From CAIYZT01 sp947461435 (GTDB lineage Bacteria; Pseudomonadota; Alphaproteobacteria; Rhodobacterales; Rhodobacteraceae), in contig OZ260083.1 of NCBI GenBank assembly GCA_965284435.1, positions 2,356,001 to 2,420,000 on the forward strand: 64,000 nucleotides of DNA. Reading direction: 5' to 3'. The notes under the pieces were generated by a model. The model searched no databases. It was given only the letters and a program-made list of their open reading frames with translations, and was not told the origin of the DNA. The position numbers and the translations under genes are program-made. Position 1 is the stretch's first letter, and the number at the start of each line of letters is the position of its first letter. Positions 52,508-60,948 of this stretch are shown in pieces.

Positions 52508-52539
52508 AAAAGGGCGGCCCCGATCGGGCCGCCCTTTTT
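52508..52539. terminator. bidirectional terminator
   Basis: Stem AAAAGGGCGGCCC / GGGCCGCCCTTTTT between convergent genes, with A/T-runs on both sides. Confidence 0.9.
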
Positions 52540-52552
52540 ACTTTCTGCATCC

Positions 52553-53923
52553 TTAAAGTGCGATCCGGCGCTCTTCGTTGCGCTGCATCGACAGCTCTTC
52601 GGCAACAAGGAAAGCCAGTTCCAACGACTGACTTGCATTCAAGCGCGGGTCACAGGCCGTATGATACCGATCAGCCAGATTTTCGTCCGAAACAGCGCGC
52701 AGTCCCCCTGTGCACTCGGTCACGTCCTTGCCCGTCATTTCGAAATGCACTCCGCCCGGAACGGTTCCTTCGGCTTTGTGGATCGCGAAAAACTCGCGCA
52801 CCTCGCGCAGAACGGAATCAAACGGACGCGTCTTGTACCCGGATGACGACTTGATCGTATTGCCATGCATCGGGTCGCAAGACCAAACCACGTTGGCCCC
52901 TTCAGACTGAACCGTCTTGATCAGGCGTGGCAAGTTGTCCCCCACTTTTCCCGCCCCAAAGCGCGCGATAAGCGTCAAGCGGCCCGGTTCGTTTTCCGGG
53001 TTCAATTTTGCCATCAGAACTTTCAGGTCGTCGGCGGTGGTGGTCGGTCCGCATTTCAACCCGATCGGGTTCAAGACGCCCCGGGCGAATTCAACATGCG
53101 CCCCATCAGGCTGACGCGTCCGATCGCCAATCCAGATCATGTGACCCGATCCAGCAACATTCTGCCCCGTGATGCTGTCAACGCGGCACAGCGCTTCTTC
53201 GTATTCCAGCAGCAAAGCTTCGTGGCTTGTGTAAAATTCAACCGTACTTAGCGTATGGGCCGTGTCGGCATTCACCCCTGCGGCATTCATGAAATCCAAT
53301 GCATCGGAAATGCGGTTGGAAAGTTCGCGGTACCGTTCGGCTTTGTCATGCTCGGCAAAACCCAGGGTCCAGGAATGCACGCGGTGGATATCGGCAAAAC
53401 CGCCTGTCGAAAACGCGCGCAGAAGGTTCAAGGATGCGGCCGCTTGGGTATAGGCCTGCAGCATCCGCTGAGGATCGGGGCGTCTTGCCTCAACCGTCGC
53501 GTCAAAACCATTGATGATGTCACCGCGATACGACGGGTATTCCACGCCATCAATCATTTCGGTCGGGGCCGATCGTGGCTTTGCAAATTGCCCGGCCATC
53601 CGGCCAACCTTGATCACCGGAACCTTGGCCCCATAGGTCAATACAACGGCCATCTGCAGCATGACACGAAAGGTGTCGCGGATGTTATCGGCCGAGAATT
53701 CAGCAAAGGATTCAGCGCAATCACCGCCTTGCAGCAAGAACGCCTTGCCCTGTCCCGCCATGGCCAGATGCTTTTTCAAGCGGCGCGCTTCGCCTGCGAA
53801 AACCAGCGGCGGATACTTTGCCAGTTGCGCCTCTGCGAGGGACAGAGCCCCGGCATCGGGATAGTCGGGCATCTGAACGCGCGGTTTTGCGCGCCAATCC
53901 GATTTGGTCCAACCTTTGGTCAT
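52553..53923 (-). CDS. class II DAHP synthase
   Basis: First enzyme of aromatic amino acid synthesis, plant-type. Seen: LLQGGDCAESFAEFSADNIRD, GRMAGQFAKPRS, GLKCGPTTTADDL, CDPMHGNTIKS and HFEMTGKDVTECTGG. 456 residues. The ATG at 53923 follows CGGAGGATGCT. Class II forms are common in alphaproteobacteria. Confidence 0.95.
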   Translation of the reverse strand: MTKGWTKSDWRAKPRVQMPDYPDAGALSLAEAQLAKYPPLVFAGEARRLKKHLAMAGQGKAFLLQGGDCAESFAEFSADNIRDTFRVMLQMAVVLTYGAKVPVIKVGRMAGQFAKPRSAPTEMIDGVEYPSYRGDIINGFDATVEARRPDPQRMLQAYTQAAASLNLLRAFSTGGFADIHRVHSWTLGFAEHDKAERYRELSNRISDALDFMNAAGVNADTAHTLSTVEFYTSHEALLLEYEEALCRVDSITGQNVAGSGHMIWIGDRTRQPDGAHVEFARGVLNPIGLKCGPTTTADDLKVLMAKLNPENEPGRLTLIARFGAGKVGDNLPRLIKTVQSEGANVVWSCDPMHGNTIKSSSGYKTRPFDSVLREVREFFAIHKAEGTVPGGVHFEMTGKDVTECTGGLRAVSDENLADRYHTACDPRLNASQSLELAFLVAEELSMQRNEERRIAL

Positions 53924-54072
53924 AGCATCCTCCGTTAGCGGTATCGCAGCGCCTATAGGCAAACTGGCAGTAAAAGCAAAGGGCCCTTGACATAAAATAG
54001 CCCGTTGCGCCCCTTGATCTTCAACAGGAAAGGTGTAGCAGTTGCGCCAGAAACGACGCTTTCGGTCGCAAG

Positions 54073-55098
54073 ATGACAATGAACACCAAAAAAGCCACCT
54101 CCATTCCAAAAGATGTTGCCCCGCGGCGATTTGTGTTCTTGTTGCTGGACAGGTTTACAATGTTGTCCTTTGCCGGCGCACTTGAACCGCTGCGCATCGC
54201 AAACCGCATGCTTGGCTTCACCGCCTATGAATGGGTTTTGGTTGGGGATGGCGGGGTATCGATTGCCTGTTCGAACGGTGCCTCCTTCAAACTCGATTCG
54301 GGCCTGACCGAAGTGTCGCGCGATGACACGATCTTGGTGTGCGGCGGGATTGATGTGCAGCGGGCAGCAACAAAGACCATCTTGAACTGGCTGCGACGCG
54401 AAGCGCGCCGGGGCGTTGCCATGGGGGGGCTTTGCACAGGGGCCTATGCCTTGGCCAAAGCTGGATTGCTGGACGGTAAAAAGGCCACGATCCATTGGGA
54501 GAATCAAGACGGCTTCACCGAGGAATTTGGCGAAGTAACCCTGACGAAATCAGTGTTTGTGATGGATGGAAACCGCTGGTCCACGGCCGGAGGTACGTCA
54601 TCCTTGGATTTGATGCTAAAGGTCATCGCGGCCGATCACGGCGAGGATTTGGCAAATTCCGTGGCCGATCAACTGATCTACTCGTCCATCCGAACCGACC
54701 AAGACACGCAGCGTCTATCCATTCCCACCCGGATCGGCGTGCGGCATCCAAAGCTGTCGCAGGTTATCCAGATGATGGAAACGAACATCGAAGACCCGAT
54801 GTCACCTGCCGATTTGGCCGAAGAAGTGGGCATGTCCACGCGCCAGTTGGAACGCTTGTTCCGCCGCTATCTGAACCGCAGCCCCAAAAGATATTACATG
54901 GAACTGCGCCTTCAAAAGGCCAGGAACCTTTTGATGCAGACAGATATGTCGGTCATCAATGTCGCCTTGGCTTGCGGGTTCGCAAGCCCCTCGCATTTTT
55001 CCAAATGCTACCGCAGCCACTACAACACCACCCCCTACCGCGAGCGTGGAAGCCAAGGCATGCCAAGCCCCGGAATTGGCGTCAGGCTGTCGATCTGA
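54073..55098 (+). CDS. GlxA-type AraC regulator
   Basis: 341 residues: an N-terminal DJ-1/PfpI-like domain with a Cys in MGGLCTGAYALAKAG, and a C-terminal AraC helix-turn-helix pair (SPADLAEEVGMSTRQLERLFRRYLNRSPKRYY ... INVALACGFASPSHFSKCYR). GbdR/CdhR regulators of betaine catabolism have this architecture. It is divergent from the DAHP synthase gene. Confidence 0.9.
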   Translation: MTMNTKKATSIPKDVAPRRFVFLLLDRFTMLSFAGALEPLRIANRMLGFTAYEWVLVGDGGVSIACSNGASFKLDSGLTEVSRDDTILVCGGIDVQRAATKTILNWLRREARRGVAMGGLCTGAYALAKAGLLDGKKATIHWENQDGFTEEFGEVTLTKSVFVMDGNRWSTAGGTSSLDLMLKVIAADHGEDLANSVADQLIYSSIRTDQDTQRLSIPTRIGVRHPKLSQVIQMMETNIEDPMSPADLAEEVGMSTRQLERLFRRYLNRSPKRYYMELRLQKARNLLMQTDMSVINVALACGFASPSHFSKCYRSHYNTTPYRERGSQGMPSPGIGVRLSI

Positions 55099-55102
55099 TC
55101 GA

Positions 55103-55468
55103 TCAATAGCCTTCGTTACAGAAGGCCGCAGTGATTTGGCAGTTTGTCGTATATTCAGAACAAGACGACAGGGCGAGGTCGATGGCCGTTGCCGACGACA
55201 GATCTTGACCGTAGCCCATGCCATATCCATCACCGACGGCAATGGCGCCGCACTGGTTAAAGATGACCGCCGTATAACAGTCCTCACTCCCGCATTGCAG
55301 ATAAGCTTCCGTTTCGGCCAAAAGCGCGGTTTCAAAATTCCACGCAGACCCGGCTTGGCCAGAGGTTGGCGAAAAGGCGATGGCTGCGAACATGTCAGAC
55401 GCCTGGGCAGTTCCTGCCAACAGCCCAAAACCGACCAATGCAGGTGTCAAGATCGCCGCGAACCGCAT
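55103..55468 (-). CDS. secreted DUF4189-type protein
   Basis: A 121-residue exported protein: signal peptide MRFAAILTPALVGFGLLAGTAQA, then a Cys-containing repeat-like domain (FAAIAFSPTSGQAGSAWNF, CYTAVIFNQCGAIAVGDGYGMGYG, ALSSCSEYTTNC) as in DUF4189. Four bases separate its stop from the convergent regulator. Function unknown. Confidence 0.75.
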   Translation of the reverse strand: MRFAAILTPALVGFGLLAGTAQASDMFAAIAFSPTSGQAGSAWNFETALLAETEAYLQCGSEDCYTAVIFNQCGAIAVGDGYGMGYGQDLSSATAIDLALSSCSEYTTNCQITAAFCNEGY

Positions 55469-55682
55469 AAGGGGCCCTTCCAAATTCAAATCAACTCACA
55501 GCGCTAAGATGGCGCGCACGCGGTGCGGGAACAAGGCCTCGTGAAAACATTTTGTCGGGTCGGGCAAACGCGCCCACCGCAAAATATTAACGAACAAACG
55601 GTCTGCTTTAAGATGCTTTTCTTTTCCAGCCGCAAACATTAGTCTCTTCATCAGGACAATGATCCAACATGGGAGACTAAAT

Positions 55683-56879
55683 ATGAAAAAAATTCTGCTG
55701 GCTTCGGCCGCAGTTGCCGCTTTGGCAGGTGCCGCGTCTGCTGAAGATGTGAAACTGGGGATTCTGATTGGCTTCACTGGCCCGATCGAATCTTTGACGG
55801 GTCACATGGCCGCAGCCGCCGAACTCGCAATGGCCGAGGCGAATGCTTCGGGAAAATCACCCTTCAATTTCGTTTCGGTCCGCGCCGACTCCACATGCGT
55901 TGACGCAGCAGCAGCCCAAGCTGCAGCAGAGCGTCTGGTTACCGCTGAAGGTGTTAAAGGGATCATCGGCGGTGACTGCTCGGGTGTGACCCGCGCCGTC
56001 CTGCAAAACGTGGCGCGCCCGAACGGGATCGTCATGGTGTCGCCTTCGGCCACCTCGCCGGCTTTGACGGCTGACGAAGATGACGGTCTTTTCTTCCGTA
56101 CCGCGCCTTCGGACGCACGTGAAGGCGAAGTCATGGGCGACATCTTGGTTGAAAAGGGTGTCAAGTCCATCGCGCTGACCTATTCCAACAGCGACTACGG
56201 CAAGGGCTTGGCAGAATCGATCGCCGCAGCCTTCACCGCCAAAGGCGGCACTGTGACGATCAACGCAGCGCATGACGACGGCAAAGCCGACTACTCGGCT
56301 GAAGTTGCAGCTTTGGCATCCGCTGGCGGCGATCTTCTGGTTGTGGCCGGTTATCTTGACCAAGGCGGCAAGGGCATCATCCAAGCATCGCTGGATTCGG
56401 GTGCATTCTCGCAGTTCGGTCTGCCCGGCGGCATGGTTGGTGACAGCTTGCCTCTCGCCATCGGCCCGGCTTTGAATGGATCCTATGGTCAGGTCGCACA
56501 GTCGGACAGCCCCGGCGCTGCAACCCTGACGGACATCGGCAAAGCGGCAGCAACGCCCTTTGACGCGACATCGCCCTACACCATGGAAAGCTATGACGCG
56601 GCTGCTTTGATCATGCTGGCCATGGCCGCTTCGGGTTCCACCGATGGCAAGGTCTATAAGGATAAGCTTCTGGAAATCGCGAACGGCCCAGCTGACGGGT
56701 CGGGCGTGGCCATCATGCCAGGTGAAATCGGCAAGGCGCTGGAACTGATCGCCGCAGGCACTGCCATCAACTACGAAGGCGCGTCGGGCGTGAACCTGAT
56801 CGGGCCAGGCGAATCGGCCGGTCGTTACCGCCAGTTCGAAATCAAGGACGGAAAATACGAGACCGTAACCTTCCGTTGA
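55683..56879 (+). CDS. branched-chain-type ABC substrate-binding protein
   Basis: Periplasmic receptor. Seen: signal peptide MKKILLASAAVAALAGAASA, then a type I periplasmic-binding fold (VKLGILIGFTGPIESLTGHMAAAAELAMAEAN, IIGGDCSGVTRAVLQN, MVSPSATSPALT). 398 residues. It opens the transporter operon. The ligand cannot be inferred; the family binds amino acids, amides or urea. Confidence 0.92.
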   Translation: MKKILLASAAVAALAGAASAEDVKLGILIGFTGPIESLTGHMAAAAELAMAEANASGKSPFNFVSVRADSTCVDAAAAQAAAERLVTAEGVKGIIGGDCSGVTRAVLQNVARPNGIVMVSPSATSPALTADEDDGLFFRTAPSDAREGEVMGDILVEKGVKSIALTYSNSDYGKGLAESIAAAFTAKGGTVTINAAHDDGKADYSAEVAALASAGGDLLVVAGYLDQGGKGIIQASLDSGAFSQFGLPGGMVGDSLPLAIGPALNGSYGQVAQSDSPGAATLTDIGKAAATPFDATSPYTMESYDAAALIMLAMAASGSTDGKVYKDKLLEIANGPADGSGVAIMPGEIGKALELIAAGTAINYEGASGVNLIGPGESAGRYRQFEIKDGKYETVTFR

Positions 56880-56902
56880 GCTGACGATTTGACATTTCGG
56901 AC

Positions 56903-56931
56903 ACGGCCCGGGGTACAATGCCCCGGGCCGT
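56903..56931 (+). terminator. attenuating stem-loop after receptor gene
   Basis: An 11-bp perfect stem ACGGCCCGGGG / CCCCGGGCCGT without a T-run lies between the receptor and ATPase genes. Such hairpins usually stabilise the receptor mRNA while letting some transcription continue. Confidence 0.6.
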
Positions 56932-56994
56932 TGCCACACGATAAGCCGACCAAGGGGCAACCAGGCGGCAGATGACCACCTGACAGGGGGCACT

Positions 56995-57786
56995 ATGATC
57001 AAGGTTGAAAACCTGCATCGCCATTTTGGCGGATTTCGGGCTGTTGACGGCGCGAGCCTTGAAATAAAGACGGGATCCATCACGGGATTGATCGGGCCCA
57101 ATGGCGCGGGCAAAACCACCCTGTTCAACGTGATCGCCGGACGCTTGTTACCCACAAGTGGGCGCGTGTTCATGGGGGGGGAAGATATAACGGGCTTGCC
57201 GCCGCATGTTCTGTTCGGGAAAGGCCTGCTGCGTACTTTCCAGATCGCGCATGAATTCGGATCGATGACCGTGCGGGAAAACCTGATGATGGTTCCTGCC
57301 CATCAATCCGGTGAAAGCCTTTTGAATGCGATGTTCCGCCGCAAAAGTGTGGCCGAGCAAGAGCGTGCGTTGCGCGACAGGGCTGACGAAGTTCTGGATT
57401 TCCTGACGATTTCCCATTTGGCAGATCAGCGCGCGTCGATGATCTCTGGCGGGCAGAAAAAGCTTTTGGAACTTGGCAGAACCATGATGGTGGATGCCAA
57501 GATCGTCTTTCTTGACGAGGTTGGGGCCGGGGTGAACCGCACCCTTTTGAACACCATCGGGGATGCTATCCAGCGTTTGAACAAGGAACGCGGCTATACA
57601 TTTTGTGTGATCGAACATGACATGGATTTCATCGGTCGAATTTGCGGTCCGGTGATCTGTATGGCTGAAGGCAAGGTTTTGGCCCAAGGCACCGTCCAAG
57701 AAATCAAGAACGACGACCGCGTGATCGAGGCTTATTTGGGGACCGGATTGAAGAACAAGATCAAAGTTGAGGTGGCACATGGCTGA
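56995..57786 (+). CDS. ABC transporter ATPase, LivG type
   Basis: A 263-residue cytoplasmic ATPase. Seen: Walker A GPNGAGKTT, signature SGGQKKLLELGR, Walker B KIVFLDEVGAGVN, and IEHDMDFI. 'VGAGVN' replaces the usual 'PxAGLN' after Walker B. Pairs with the LivF-type ATPase. Confidence 0.93.
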   Translation: MIKVENLHRHFGGFRAVDGASLEIKTGSITGLIGPNGAGKTTLFNVIAGRLLPTSGRVFMGGEDITGLPPHVLFGKGLLRTFQIAHEFGSMTVRENLMMVPAHQSGESLLNAMFRRKSVAEQERALRDRADEVLDFLTISHLADQRASMISGGQKKLLELGRTMMVDAKIVFLDEVGAGVNRTLLNTIGDAIQRLNKERGYTFCVIEHDMDFIGRICGPVICMAEGKVLAQGTVQEIKNDDRVIEAYLGTGLKNKIKVEVAHG

Positions 57787-58489
57787 TCCATTCCTCATCG
57801 GCGAGGCGATGACCGGCGGCTACGGTCCTGTTGATATTTTGCACGGATGTACGATTGCTGTGGAAAAGGGTGAAATCGCTGTGATCGTGGGGCCAAATGG
57901 CGCCGGAAAATCCACCGCCATGAAAGCCGTTTTCGGCATGCTGAAACTGCGCGGGGGCAAGGTGAAACTTGCAGGCGAAGACATTACATCGCTGTCACCG
58001 CAAGCGCGCGTGCGCAAGGGAATGGGATTTGTGCCGCAAACCAGCAACATTTTCACATCGATGACCGTGCAGGAAAACCTTGAAATGGGGGCCTTCATTC
58101 GTACGGACGACATCAGCGATACGATGGCGCAGGTCTATGATCTTTTCCCCATTCTAAAGCAAAAGCGGTTTCAGGCCGCTGGCGAATTATCGGGCGGGCA
58201 GCGCCAGCAGGTGGCCGTCGGCCGTGCCTTGATGACGCAGCCGAAGGTCTTGATGCTGGATGAACCCACGGCCGGCGTCTCGCCGATCGTTATGGACGAA
58301 TTGTTTGATCGGATTATCGAAATCGCCCGTAGCGGAATTTCGATATTGATGGTGGAACAGAACGCCAGACAAGCACTTGAAATTGCAGACAAAGGATATG
58401 TCTTGGTCCAAGGTTCCAACCGTTTCACTGACACGGGTTCCGCCCTGTTGGCCGACCCCGAGGTCCGCCGTTCGTTCCTGGGGGGGTGA
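57779..58489 (+). CDS. ABC transporter ATPase, LivF type
   Basis: A 236-residue ATPase. Seen: Walker A GPNGAGKST, signature LSGGQRQQVAVGRALM, Walker B VLMLDEPTAGVSP, and LMVEQNARQAL. The ATG at 57779 overlaps the previous gene by eight bases with GAGGTGG upstream. Confidence 0.94.
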   Translation: MADPFLIGEAMTGGYGPVDILHGCTIAVEKGEIAVIVGPNGAGKSTAMKAVFGMLKLRGGKVKLAGEDITSLSPQARVRKGMGFVPQTSNIFTSMTVQENLEMGAFIRTDDISDTMAQVYDLFPILKQKRFQAAGELSGGQRQQVAVGRALMTQPKVLMLDEPTAGVSPIVMDELFDRIIEIARSGISILMVEQNARQALEIADKGYVLVQGSNRFTDTGSALLADPEVRRSFLGG

Positions 58490-58492
58490 GAT

Positions 58493-59494
58493 ATGGACTT
58501 GCTGAACGCCTTTGTGGCGATCCTGAACTATATCGTTATTCCCGGCGCAACATATGGAAGCCAACTTGCTTTAGGGGCGCTTGGAATCACGCTTATCTTT
58601 TCGGTTTTGCGGTTTTCCAATTTTGCCCATGGCGACACCATGGCCTTTGGCACTGCTTTCGTGATCTTGTTTACTTGGGGTTTTCAAGCCCTTGGCATCA
58701 GCGCCTACCCGCTGCCAACAGCGCTTTTGGGCCTGCCTTTCGCCATCCTTGTCACCGTTGCGTTGGTTCTTGGCACAGACCGGGTGGTATATCGGTTCTA
58801 TCGCAAGCAGAAAGCGGCATCGATCATCATGGTTATCGTCTCTGCCGGGGTGATGTTTGTGATGAATGGATTGGTGCGTCTGATCATCGGCACAACGGAA
58901 CGCAACTTTGCCGATGGCGCGAAATTCCTGCTTGATCCCAAAGTATTCAAGGAATTCACAGGTCTTGCCGAACCATTGGCGATCAAAGTGACTTCGGCCG
59001 TCACCTTGGGAACTGCGGTGATTTGTGTGGGGGCCCTCTTTTGGTTCTTGCAGCGCACGCGGTCGGGAAAGTCGATGCGGGCCTTTTCGGACAATGAAGA
59101 TCTGGCACTTCTATCCGGGATCAACCCAGACCGCGTCGTTCAGGTCACTTGGATCATCGCGGCCAGCCTTGCCGTGATCGCTGGCACGCTTTACGGGCTG
59201 GACAAAAGTTTTCGCCCGGGGATCTATTTCGGCCTTATGCTGCCCATCTTCGCAGCGGCCGTGGTCGGGGGGCTTGGCAGCCCGATTGGCGCAATTGCAG
59301 GCGGCTTCATCGTCGCGTTTTCCGAGGTTTTCGTGACCTATGCGTGGAAAAAAGTCGCCGGCTACGTCCTGCCCGCAGATTGGTTAGGCGATGGTTTGGT
59401 CCAGATTTTGTCGACGGACTATAAGGTAGCGGTCAGTTTCAGCATCTTGATCATCGTGCTTTTGTTCAAACCCACTGGCCTGTTCAAGAGGTAG
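58493..59494 (+). CDS. ABC transporter permease, LivH type
   Basis: A 333-residue membrane permease with about eight helices. Seen: GSQLALGALGITLIFSVLRFSNFAHGDTMAFG near the N-terminus and GGLGSPIGAIAGGFIVAFSEV, typical of the LivH branch. Three bases after the LivF gene. Confidence 0.93.
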   Translation: MDLLNAFVAILNYIVIPGATYGSQLALGALGITLIFSVLRFSNFAHGDTMAFGTAFVILFTWGFQALGISAYPLPTALLGLPFAILVTVALVLGTDRVVYRFYRKQKAASIIMVIVSAGVMFVMNGLVRLIIGTTERNFADGAKFLLDPKVFKEFTGLAEPLAIKVTSAVTLGTAVICVGALFWFLQRTRSGKSMRAFSDNEDLALLSGINPDRVVQVTWIIAASLAVIAGTLYGLDKSFRPGIYFGLMLPIFAAAVVGGLGSPIGAIAGGFIVAFSEVFVTYAWKKVAGYVLPADWLGDGLVQILSTDYKVAVSFSILIIVLLFKPTGLFKR

Positions 59495-59503
59495 GATCGA
59501 ATA

Positions 59504-60802
59504 ATGAACCGCAATGTATATCTCTTTGCAGCCGTGGCCGTGATCTATTTGGCGACCGGCATGTTCTACAGCTGGAACTTGACGCTGAACATTCTGAACC
59601 TTGGCATCTTGTCCGCCATCATGGCACTTGGCGTGAATATTCAGTGGGGCTATGCCGGGCTGTTTTCTACAGGCGTCGTGGGGTCGGTCGCCTTGGGCGG
59701 CTTGGCGGTTGTTCTGATATCCGGCAATCCCGTTCCCGAAGGTTTTGCGGCGGGCGGGACAAGGATCATAAGCGGCCTTGCGTTTGCCATCGTTGCAATT
59801 GTCGCCATCAGCTTGACCTATCGGCGCATTCCAGCGGGGCGCGCGCGAACGGTTGGTGTCGTCTTGGCCATGATCGTCGCTTTCGTGATCTACCGGGTCT
59901 TGCTGGATCCAGGGGTCACCGCCGTGGAAACCAACAACCCCGAACAGGCAGGCAATATTGGCGGCCTTGGCCTCAATCCCTTGTTGGCTTGGCCCGTCGG
60001 GGCGGCACTGGCGGCAGCGGCGGCATGGGTGATCGGCAAAATAGCTTTGGGCCTGCGCGAAGATTACTTGGCGATTGCCACATTGGGAATCGCAGAAATT
60101 GTCGTAGCTGTCATGAAGAACGAAGATTGGTTGGCGCGTGGGGTCAAGAACCTCGGCTTTGATCACAGACCGTGGCCCGTGCCCTACGAAGTGGATTTGC
60201 AAGTAGACCCCGCCTTTTTGTCCTTTGTGCAAACGATTGGGGGCGATGCGATCACCACATCGACAATCTTGGTCAAGTTGCTTTATGCCTTCATGTTCAC
60301 CGTTGTTCTGATGGTCTTGATCCTTCTGTCAGAGCGGGCCCTGAACAGCCCTTGGGGCCGTATGATGCGTGCTATTCGTGATAATGAAGTGGCGGCGTCG
60401 GCCATGGGCAAGCACGTGACGAAACGTCATTTGCAGATCTTCATCATCGGTTCCGCCGTCGTCGGATTGGGCGGCGCGATGTACACCTCGATGGTGGCGC
60501 AGATAAATCCAGGGGAATACATTCCCTTGCGCTTTACCTTCTTAATCTGGGTCATGGTGATCGTTGGCGGGTCTGGCAACAACTGGGGCTCGGTTCTGGG
60601 CGGGCTTTTGATCGGATGGCTCTACTTTATCGTCGAAGACGTCGGTCCAAGACTCATGGCGCTTTTGACATCGGGCATGCCAGAAGGCGATCTGCGAGAT
60701 CATCTTGTCGACAGCGCGCAGCATCTGCGTCTGGTGACCTTGGGGGTGATCTTGCTGTTGGTTCTGCGCTTTGCGCCCAAGGGCCTTTTGCCAGAAAAAT
60801 AG
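59504..60802 (+). CDS. ABC transporter permease, LivM type
   Basis: A 432-residue membrane permease. Seen: LNLGILSAIMALGVNIQWGYAGLFSTGVVG, GLREDYLAIATLGIAEIV, and the EAA-like SPWGRMMRAIRDNEVAASAMGK loop. Completes the transporter; a terminator follows. Confidence 0.93.
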   Translation: MNRNVYLFAAVAVIYLATGMFYSWNLTLNILNLGILSAIMALGVNIQWGYAGLFSTGVVGSVALGGLAVVLISGNPVPEGFAAGGTRIISGLAFAIVAIVAISLTYRRIPAGRARTVGVVLAMIVAFVIYRVLLDPGVTAVETNNPEQAGNIGGLGLNPLLAWPVGAALAAAAAWVIGKIALGLREDYLAIATLGIAEIVVAVMKNEDWLARGVKNLGFDHRPWPVPYEVDLQVDPAFLSFVQTIGGDAITTSTILVKLLYAFMFTVVLMVLILLSERALNSPWGRMMRAIRDNEVAASAMGKHVTKRHLQIFIIGSAVVGLGGAMYTSMVAQINPGEYIPLRFTFLIWVMVIVGGSGNNWGSVLGGLLIGWLYFIVEDVGPRLMALLTSGMPEGDLRDHLVDSAQHLRLVTLGVILLLVLRFAPKGLLPEK

Positions 60803-60820
60803 ATATACCAAATGCCGATC

Positions 60821-60848
60821 AAAAGGGCGCCCATCCGGGCGCCCTTTT
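60821..60848 (+). terminator. terminator after transporter operon
   Basis: 12-bp perfect stem AAAAGGGCGCCC / GGGCGCCCTTTT with loop ATCC. Confidence 0.88.
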
Positions 60849-60948
60849 GTTTGCGCGCCATCCGCGACATATCTTTGTCGCAAAACCGTATGACCCGCGC
60901 CCCCTGCCCGGCCATTGTGCGCTGAAATCGGCAAGTGGAGTCCAGAAG

